64,000 nucleotides of DNA from Talpa occidentalis (taxonomy: Eukaryota > Chordata > Mammalia > Eulipotyphla > Talpidae). Positions 56,621-64,000 of the stretch are shown in pieces. The stretch spans positions 1,178,001 through 1,242,000 of the forward strand of contig NW_023600993.1 in the NCBI RefSeq assembly GCF_014898055.3, read 5' to 3'. Each line of letters begins with the position of its first letter. The stretch's first letter is position 1. The notes beneath the pieces are model-generated. The model saw only the letters and a list, made by a program, of their open reading frames with translations. It had not been told where the DNA came from and did not search any database. Made by a program: the position numbers and the translations under genes.

Positions 56621-57770
56621 AGGCGTTGTCCTTGTTCCCACTCTCCCTGCTCTGATAGCACGCGGATGGCCGCGGGGCACCCTGCTCTGGTCACCCGCTG
56701 TCCTGAGCTGGGCTTCATTGTTCAGACACAGTAGGGTGGCCGGCCAGGCCCACGGGGCCCAGGCTGTCGCTCCAGCCCCGACCACACACGGTGTGACGCA
56801 GCCCGTGGCCCTCTGGCCGTGCGCCTGGCTTTCCTCGCTGGAGACGCGGCGTCTGCCGGAGGCGGGTGGGGCCCCCTGTCCTGCGCGCCATCGCACCAAG
56901 TTCATGTTTCAGCTTCATTAAAAAATAAAATGAAAAGCTCCCTTGGTGCTAAGACGATAGTAAAAGGGAAGCTTCCCGGAATACCTGCAATAAATGTTTG
57001 CACAAATTATTCTCAATAACCAAATGGACTGTCAGCCCCAAAGTTTCTGTCTGTGGCAGAGCAGGCGAGCGGGTGGGCGAGCGCCCGCCTGCACTGGGGC
57101 CACGTCACGGTTTGTCTGTTGGACACAGAGTGGCTGCTCATTCCTTGATTATTTGGAGTCCAGATCTCTGTCTGTCTGTCTAAAATCTAGATGCCACATG
57201 GGACTTGGGACTTTAATTCTAAGATCTGCCACTTCATTAATTCGAATAAAAGAATAGAGACAATAAAGGGCCCCAAATCACTGCGTCAGAAATTTAAACA
57301 GAATTTTAATTCTCAAGTTCATAAAAGTCCAGGGTGGTTCACGTCCAGGAATTGGGAGGGCGATGATCATATCGTAGCGAATGTTCCGAGATCCAGGTAG
57401 ATGAGGGGCTGTCTCTTCCCCACGTGCCTTCCAGTTTTTTCTAGCATCTTCATTCTGATCAACAGGATGAGGGAGGAACTCAGAGCAGCCGTGAGGACTC
57501 ACAGGACAGGCCTGCTCCATGCACACGGGATAGAATACAGCCTCCCGGCTTTGCTGGGCTCTGCACGGCCAGATGCGGCCTGTCTTCCTGCCCTGGGGAG
57601 AGAGCAAAGCGGGTCTTGATGGACTGATAGCGAGCTCGGCTGTGTCCACTCTCCTCCTCCACGCAGCGTTTGGGGGGAACCTGTTTGTTGGCTGTTTAGT
57701 GCTGGGTCTGAGGGTTCCCGGAGCCATCGGGGCCATCCGTCTTCCCCGGTGCATAAGGGAAGCAGCTGAT
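56620..57770. other. unique non-coding sequence
   Basis: GC-rich to 56900, then AT-richer 56920-57330 with a short (TCTG)n run at about 57164-57180, then mixed. Frames up to 158 codons lack domains. No repeat recognised. Confidence 0.4.
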
Positions 57771-57782
57771 CAATTTGTCTCC

Positions 57783-57804
57783 GGGCGGGTGGGGGGTGGG
57801 GGGG
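57783..57804 (+). other. G-quadruplex-prone tract
   Basis: Four G runs of 3, 3, 6 and 7 separated by single bases (GGGCGGGTGGGGGGTGGGGG and two more G). Single-base loops favour a very stable parallel quadruplex on the plus strand. Confidence 0.85.
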
Positions 57805-57809
57805 CCGAG

Positions 57810-58590
57810 AGTGAAGCTGCAGCTGCCGGCACGGGGGAGCTGGCCCTCGGGCTGTGCGCCTCCTGTGTGTCTTTTTCCTTTGTGGAAAGCAGTGTTAGGA
57901 ACATTCTCGTTCTCATTCTCTTCTTTTTCTGCCTTTGCATCGGCCTTAGTAAGAGGAGACCCGTCTTCTTGTTCTTGGCGTCTGCGAAGCGTGCGTGCCT
58001 TTATTGCGGCGTTTGGGAACTGGGAAGGTTACACAGCAGCTCCGCAAACTTCTCAGTGTAAAGTGTTTTGTCCCGTCACTGTCCTGCATCAGCAGCTTCT
58101 CTGGTCACGGCCAGTAGGTCAGCGCGGGCAGGCTCCTTGCTGTGTCCTTGCACTTGCGCCCGCCGCACACACACTAGGGCTCGGGTCTGCGCCTTTGAGG
58201 AGGAGCACAGGCGCCAGCTGGGATGGCACAGGGGCCGAGGAGGCTGTGAGATCCTCGTCATCACTCTACAAAGTCCTTTTTCCCTTTTCCTTCCTCCTCC
58301 CCTTCTCTGCTCCTCCCTCTCCTCACCTCTGCACATGGCTGTCAGTGTGGCAGTTATTTCAGGCGCAGGCAGCTCTGCCTGTGGCAGAGGGAGGGCCCCA
58401 GTCTCTCCTAACTTCTGGGGGTGCCTCGACAGCTCCCGGTGCTGCTGTCGCCCTGCCCTCCGCTGAGAACGGGGCAGTGCTGCTGGGGCTTTGTCGCCTA
58501 ATTGTTTGCTAGGGGCGGGAGATGGATGCTTGGAAAAGGAGGCAGAGCGGAGAGGCGAGGGTATCACTGGTCGTTAAAATCTTATTTTTG
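57810..58590. other. GC-rich unique sequence with polypyrimidine tract
   Basis: The 245-codon plus frame (57775-58512) has no domain. A C/T-rich tract lies at about 58270-58330. No repeat recognised. Confidence 0.4.
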
Positions 58591-58594
58591 AAAC

Positions 58595-58792
58595 GAGACT
58601 GCTGGGATTTGAATCTGTTGTCACCGCTTGATTCATCTCCCTGACCTTGGGAATAGCACGTAACCTCACGAGGTGCAGTTTTCTCATTAGCGTAAAAAAT
58701 GTGGGTTGCGAGAGTAGCAGCATCATAGGGCTTGGGCGAGAACTTAATTAGATGCTATCTGTCTCGCAGCACGGGCGCAGAGAAATGTTGAT
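58595..58792 (+). repeat. MIR SINE, nearly full length
   Basis: 'gctgggatttgaatctg' then 'ctccctgaccttgggaatagcacgtaacctcacgaggtgcagttttctcattagcgtaaaaaatg', 'gcttgggcgagaacttaattagatgctat', 'agcacgggcgcagagaaatgttgatc' follow the MIR consensus order from the 5' half to near the 3' end. Confidence 0.75.
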
Positions 58793-58799
58793 CATTTCA

Positions 58800-60420
58800 A
58801 ATAAAAACGCCATTTTCTTTCCTCAGCTCATTGTGTTCTCCTCGAAATTAGACAAAATGGGATGAGATTTCCCCAGAAAGGCCCTTCGTGGGCATGTGGC
58901 TGCCGAGGCTGCTGGGTGTCTCCCCGGCTCGCACACTGGGTCTCCCTCCTCCTGCCAGATCCAGGATCTGTTTTTCTCTTTTGATTCTTTAAGTGATTTG
59001 GATAAAATATTAAAGAGCACTAAGATCAGATGCTGAAGATTGGAGGCAGGAAATAGTTGAAGCAAATGAAATGAGTCTATTTTACATTTATATAGCTCTC
59101 GGCCAGGTGAGAGTGGGTATTAATTTGAATGGTAATGATCTTACCTCTCTGGCAGCTTCCTGTATTTTCAGAACATTTTGCAAACTTTAATTAGTTTATC
59201 TCTACACCCCTTCTGTGTGCTAAGTAAATATTTTCACTTTACACCTGTGGCCATCTGAGGAAATGACCAATTTAACCGAGTCCTTGCCTACATTGACTGT
59301 TTCCAAGTGAAGCATTTGTAGATTCCGCCGGCTGATCGTGCACGCTTTGTGCCTTTTTTCCTTATTTTTTCTTACTCTTAATCTGTTTGACATTGGCTCA
59401 GCGTTGGAGTTTAACAGCCTCTTCTGCACAACGGGACAGGACGGCTGGCAGAGCGAGGGGCGGGGCAGAGCTGCTCCCCCAGGTGATCTGTGGGCGACGC
59501 TGTTGCCCTGACCTGCCCCATCTATATCACGGGTTTCCTTCTCTCCTGGCCTCTGCGCCCCACGGCCGGGGGCCTGCGTGCCAGTTGTCTCAGGATGTGC
59601 AAGTCTTGGCCTCCCTCCTCCTTTCGCGGGCGAGACTTGCGTTACCATAGCTGGTTCCCCGCCCTAAGTCTCAAGTCTAGGGGGTCAGATATATCGCTAG
59701 ATGCTCCACATTGAGGCCCCTGACTTGGGGGCCCCCGCGGGGCTGCTCGGGAAGGCGCGCCGGCACCTGGGCCCTGCTCTCTCCCGCTGCCTGGGGTGTG
59801 TGCATCTGAGCTCCGTGCTCCTGGGAGCAGCACAGGGCACCCCTGTGGGTGCTCAGGGCTGGTCCTCGGTACAGAAGACACGCCCCTGCCAAGTCTGGGT
59901 AGGGATGGGAATGGGAGGACTGAGAGATTTCTTCTGTCTCAATGAAAATAAGTGTTTGTGAGGGATTTGCAGCCCACCTGGCTTCTTCACGAAGGCTTCA
60001 CTGTCGTGCTCTTTGATGATATAAGTTAAGAAGCACACACTCCAAGGAAAATGGTATTTGTGTTTGGAAATGTGTTCAACTTCTTGGAAATACTCGGAAA
60101 GCATATAGTAGGGATTTTTTTTTGTCAATGCTTTGAAGTTTCCCTTGCGAGGGAGCAGGTTCTGAGCCCACATTGTCTCCTTGGAGCTCTGTAAAATAAA
60201 AAAAAAAAAAAACAGAAAATGTGTATTCTGTACCGGCAATAAATTTTATTATTCTTCCTAATCCTGTGGCAAAGACAGCACAAACGAGGGCACAAACGAG
60301 GGCACAGCCTCGCCCGCTCATGCAGAAGGGGCATGATTTGTTTCTGCAGCGAATGAGCTGATGAGCCTGGGCCTGCAGGGGCGCTGAACTCAGGCCCCTC
60401 CCTCGTGGCCGCGACCTCTC
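58800..60420. other. unique non-coding sequence
   Basis: 58990-59420 is AT-rich with 'ttttacatttatatagctct' near 59079-59098, a phrase seen in several ancient mammalian SINE/LINE 3' regions. 59430-59900 is GC-rich. 59930-60270 is AT-rich with an A run at about 60198-60212. No gene recognised. Confidence 0.35.
60276..60307 (+). repeat. short 12-bp tandem duplication
   Basis: GCACAAACGAGG occurs twice in tandem and is followed by GCACA. On the minus strand it gives a repeated peptide (LVCA) in chance frames. Confidence 0.85.
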
Positions 60421-60439
60421 CCTGCGCTTTCCGTGCGGC

Positions 60440-60925
60440 ACCCATAGGGTCCCCGCCCCTGCTCCTTGCAGTCTGAGGCGCTGTCAGTGAACCTTTTCCA
60501 AGAAATGTCCCGCCCCTCAGGCTCCTCGCCCCTCTGTTCCGCGCCTTCCGTGACTTTCCGTTCGTGTTCGAATCTCTGGATCAGAACCGGAAATCAGACG
60601 CCCCCCCCTTTGCCTCCGGGTCAGGCTCCCCACGGCGCGTGTTGGGCGATGCCCGCCCTGTCAGGCAGGCTCAGGGGACGTCCGGAGGCGGCCACCATCA
60701 GGGGTGACCGGGTCAGCAGCCGCCAGCTTCCCCGCCCATGACGCCCTGAGCGGGCCTGAGGCTGTGCAGAGGCCCCTCCGGGCTGTGCTCTGCGGTGCTT
60801 CCGGGCGTCTGTGGTCACAGGCGCTGGCTCTGGACCACAATGGGTTCCCGGCCCCAGCCCGCAGGCGGCCCCTTCTCAACTGCCGGGGTGTTCTGGCCCA
60901 GCCTCTGCCTGCTTGGTGACGAGCG
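60440..60925. other. GC-rich unique non-coding sequence
   Basis: Chance frames only, with an eight-C run at about 60601-60608. No repeat recognised. Confidence 0.4.
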
Positions 60926-61650
60926 GCCTAGGTGGCGGCCACGGCGACGACAGTGGGGACGCGCAAGCTGTGCTTTCTGCCTTTTTGCGCGGCTCCCCAC
61001 AGCCGTTCCCGCCACCCCGCAGAGCTTCCGGGTAGACACTGGCCACCGTCCCATGTGGGGAAATGGCCCCCAAGGGCCTCGGGAGTTGGTCGACGAAACG
61101 CGACGCAGCTGGAGCTGGGTTTGAACTCTGATCCCGCAGAACCTGGTCAGGAGCCCTTTGGCCGCCGCGGTGGCTGCGTGTGTACGCGGGTGGCACTTGC
61201 CTGGACATGCCCGGGGGCACGCGGGCCGTCTTGACTGCCGGACCTGGCCGAAAGAACCGGGCCGTTAGCCGTGCGCTCAGGTCCTCAGGTCCCCACCCGG
61301 CAGGGCCGTTCTCCAGAGGCCTGGTCCGCCCTGAGGGGAGCAGGATGAGGCCTGTCTTCCGGCGGGCAGCGGAGCAAACGAGACAGAGCCTTGGGCTCCT
61401 GGCGTGGCCCCTGGAGGCCTCAGCAGCGTCCGTGCTCTCCCCTTGCTCGTGCTGCCAGCCATGGATGCTGGACGAGCCGAACCGCGCCCGGAGCATGGCC
61501 GGCAGCAGGAGCTCGACCACCCCGGCCGCTGGCCCTGGCCGCGAGGCGTGACCTGTGCGCTTCTGAGCCCGAGTCACCCCAGCCCCGCCTCCCCGGCTCG
61601 GCCACACGCCCGCTCGGCGCTCACCCGCCGTGAGATCACGAGTGGTGACA
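60925..61650. promoter_or_regulatory. CpG-rich block
   Basis: CpG-dense over about 700 bp. The 243-codon minus frame (60876-61607) is matched by opposing frames and has no domain. No initiator, TATA or donor site is convincing. Confidence 0.3.
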
Positions 61651-62470
61651 GCAAGAGGTGTTTCTTCCCCTTTAGATTCAGGGTCAGGAGAGTCACATTT
61701 ATGATGCTTATTTTAATTTTTTTTTAACACAATAATTTGGGAAACCATGAGTTGTCAGGAACCAAACAGTTGGCGTGAACTGCCGTTGCGGGCTGGGTCA
61801 GGATGTCTGGGCTTGCCGAGGACAGTCTCTCCCTGCCGAGGGGCTCACATAGGACTCCCGTCCGCCGGCCCACGCGTGTTACAGAACGAGCGAATGTAAA
61901 GCACAGACAGAGCCGCGGGCCGGGCCAGGCAGAGCCACCGTGGGAGAGACCAGTCCTGTCACACAGGCCCCAGGTCGGCCATCCAGAGAGAAGCCTCGGT
62001 ACAGCAGAAAGAGAGCACGCCCCAAAGCGAGAGGAAGGGGAAAGTGAGCAGTTAGTTGAGAAATGACACGCCTGACCTAAGTAAGAGACCCGTGATCAAG
62101 GTGGAGAAGGCACGAGCCGGTTACAGCGCGGACGGAAAAGTCTAGAAACACTGTAACCCAATGCATAACCAGTGTCGCCTCTGCGAGTGGACTCGCACGT
62201 GCTACTGTGAGAATCTGTGGGTTTTGGAGCTTAGCCAGAGCCGGGCCAGGGCCAGCCCACGCTTGGGCCATGACCACTGGCCCAGCTCCCAGCGGCCCCA
62301 GCACCTGTGACTCGGAGGAGCTTGTCGACTGCCGCATCTTCACGCGCCCGGTGCCCTCCCTGCAGGACGTGCCTCTGAATGAGGCGCTGACTTGTCACAT
62401 CTGCCGTTACCTCCCCAGGAGGTCACAGGGACTGGGGCCATCTCGTCCACCATGGGGGACGAGGGAGGCT
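61650..62470. other. unique non-coding sequence
   Basis: Mixed composition with a T-rich patch at 61685-61735. Part of a 219-codon plus frame (62207-62866) starts here. No domain. Confidence 0.4.
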
Positions 62471-62474
62471 TGGC

Positions 62475-62780
62475 TATGCGTGTGCTCAGCCGTCGCGTCA
62501 GCGTCTCTCTCCCGTTCGAAGGAGCCAGCCCCTCCGCTAGTGACTGCGCGTAACGCGTCGGCCCGGTCCGCGGTCCCTGCCCGGGGTAAGCCCGGGCTCC
62601 TGAGGAGGGCCCTGCGTCCCTCTCGTCTCCGGGCGGCGGCGGGTGCCCGGGGGCAGCCTAGAGGTGTCCGGGATGAGTCTTTCTCTGTGGCCCGTTTTAC
62701 TGGCGCCGCTTTGGACAGCCGGGGACGTGTGTGTGTCCTCCCCTCGCGGGGTCCCGGAGGGCTCCGTCGTCCGCCTTCTG
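62475..62780. promoter_or_regulatory. CpG-rich block
   Basis: Dense CpG including TGCGCGTAACGCGTCGGCCC near 62545-62565 and CTCGTCTCCGGGCGGCGGCGGG near 62618-62642. The AACGCGTCG contains an MluI-type ACGCGT, a cell-cycle box-like hexamer. No transcript evidence. Confidence 0.3.
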
Positions 62781-62789
62781 GGAGCTGGC

Positions 62790-63340
62790 TCAGACCATTG
62801 TTTGCAAAGTATGTTTGTGTCGCAGTGGACGTTCTCCTTGGGAAACATTTGCATTCTACACAGTGATTTTGGGGAAAGTTTGTGGAAGGGGAGCTGCGAA
62901 CATTTCACACACTTGAAGCTAGACAATTTCTAAGAATGACGGGAATCGCGGAACTCTTTCTGTGCGTAGTTTTCAGCTGCAAAATGGTGGTGCCGGGCCT
63001 CGCTGCCTCTGGAATCAAAAGTAACACTTCGCACATCACTCGCTGGACACCGTGTCCCTCTCAAAAATTATTTCGGATGGGTTATAACGCAAACTCTAAG
63101 AGAGGGGAGTGAAAGGCACATTGAGAATTCACACTGCAGAAGGTACAGACCTGCAATTAGCTCCCTCTCCCCCTCTCCCCACCTGCTGGCTTTGCATCTT
63201 TCAGGAAAAGTGCCCAGAAGGACGCAGACAGCTCCTAGAGCCTTGAACTGCTAACCTGAAGTTACGCGGGACTTCCACGACTATGACCACCCCCGCGAGG
63301 GCCGTGAGAGATGCCTTTGCACACTGGCTTGTCAAGTCCC
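62790..63340. other. unique non-coding sequence
   Basis: Balanced composition, short frames under 100 codons, no repeat recognised. Confidence 0.35.
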
Positions 63341-63349
63341 GAGACCTCG

Positions 63350-63369
63350 CCTTCATGCATGCATGAAGG
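63350..63369. other. 20-bp perfect palindrome
   Basis: A perfect, spacerless inverted repeat centred on ATGCATGCAT, with arms CCTTCATGCA and its complement. Symmetry stops one base beyond each end. It could bind a dimeric factor or form a small cruciform. Confidence 0.85.
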
Positions 63370-63825
63370 TGAATGAAGTAGACATTTGATATGCGCCGTT
63401 CTATTTAAAAATTGAGGCTGACGGCCCACTCTTGGGCAGGTTGTCTCTTAAACACACTCGTGGCGACCCGCCTGCTTGAGCTAAGTAGTGACTTTGTACA
63501 GTTTGCAAACACAATGAAAATCATCCAGCGCGGTGAGTTGTCTCCATTGTTCTCAAAGCAGAGCTTTACTCACAATAAGAAGAAAAACATTTAAAACTTG
63601 GCGTGGCTCAGTGCTACAACTGTGAATTTATTTTCTCTCCAAGGAAACATGATTTCTGTGTTTTATTTTGATTGCTATGTTACAATAATAATAATGAAGA
63701 CATTTGAAAGAAGATAAAATTTCGTTGTACAAAATTCAGTGACAAACCTGAAGGTCCAGGGAAGGATGAATTTCACTTTTATTTTTATTTCTCAGCTGTC
63801 ATCCAGACAACCAGTTTTCAAAGGC
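63370..63825. other. AT-rich sequence, possible conserved element
   Basis: AT-rich with 'acaataataataatgaag' near 63680-63699 and few CpGs. No repeat is recognised. Confidence 0.25.
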
Positions 63826-63827
63826 CG

Positions 63828-63847
63828 TTTTTTTTTTTTTTTTTTTT
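63828..63847 (+). repeat. poly-T run (20 T)
   Basis: Twenty consecutive T, which on the minus strand would be the A tail of a retroelement. I do not recognise a retroelement upstream of it on that strand (63848-64000). Confidence 0.9.
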
Positions 63848-64000
63848 GTTCTTTTGGGCTGTTTTTCCTGCACGAGTTGTGATGCTGGGTTTCAGGTGCT
63901 CCTCCATCACTCGTCATCATTTCTGATGTCTCCCCGTTATAACCAAACCTGGGAACCATCAGGGGACAGAGAACAAAGCGCTGGTCTTCCCAGGACAGAG

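Noticed and set aside
57775..58512. 245-codon plus-strand open frame
   Set aside because: It starts at a G-quadruplex tract and crosses a polypyrimidine tract. No domain.
1..64000. CRISPR array, operon, prophage or other prokaryotic system
   Set aside because: Repeat content and composition are those of a mammal; no spaced direct-repeat array, ribosome-binding-site pattern or compact gene order exists.

Overview
This window looks like nuclear DNA from a placental mammal, and I find no protein-coding gene, rRNA, tRNA or other RNA gene in it that I can defend. The evidence for a mammal is the repeat content: L1-type LINE 3' segments, several MIR copies, one old ERVL/MaLR-like LTR, (CA)n/(GT)n microsatellites, and six copies of one lineage-specific tRNA-derived SINE. 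The SINE has an intact RNA polymerase III A box and B box in its best copy, about 260 bp of body, and a tail of AATAAA units that in most copies is followed by TCTTT and oligo-A. That tail defines the T+ class of SINEs found in several laurasiatherian and rodent lineages. It is not the ruminant, canine or equine consensus as I know them. A horseshoe/leaf-nosed bat is my best guess, but this is a guess.

Layout. 1-1.3 kb: two SINE copies on opposite strands. 1.3-8 kb: mostly unique sequence with one L1 3' end (about 3.95-4.45 kb). 8-13.5 kb: an L1 remnant, a (CA)20 tract, CpG-rich blocks near 8.8-9.3 and 11.0-12.0 kb, and two MIRs. 13.5-17.8 kb: a long AT-rich, CpG-poor stretch that resembles conserved non-coding (enhancer-type) DNA, interrupted by one L1 piece. 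17.8-22.5 kb: two antisense L1 pieces, the larger including decayed ORF2, and two SINEs. 22.5-36.5 kb: GC-rich unique DNA with scattered AT-rich islands, a (GT)n/(GC)n tract, a 12-bp tandem repeat and a SINE near 27.6 kb. 36.5-64 kb: a SINE, then GC- and CpG-rich unique DNA with small AT-rich islands of conserved-element appearance, a degenerate L1 (40.5-41.3 kb), MIRs, a GGT/GAT minisatellite (55.2 kb), an LTR (55.7-56.4 kb), a G-quadruplex-prone tract (57.8 kb) and a 20-bp perfect palindrome (63.35 kb).

Many long open frames exist (up to about 276 codons), but they lie in GC-rich DNA where stop codons are rare, overlap each other on both strands, and show no recognisable domain. I treat them as non-coding. 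The combination of high CpG content, AT-rich islands with homeodomain-type motifs and few genes suits a GC-rich, possibly subtelomeric or high-recombination, gene-poor regulatory interval. I did not find an undescribed biological system. The most useful leads are the SINE family itself, the candidate enhancer blocks, and signs of AT-to-GC drift in the old L1 copies.
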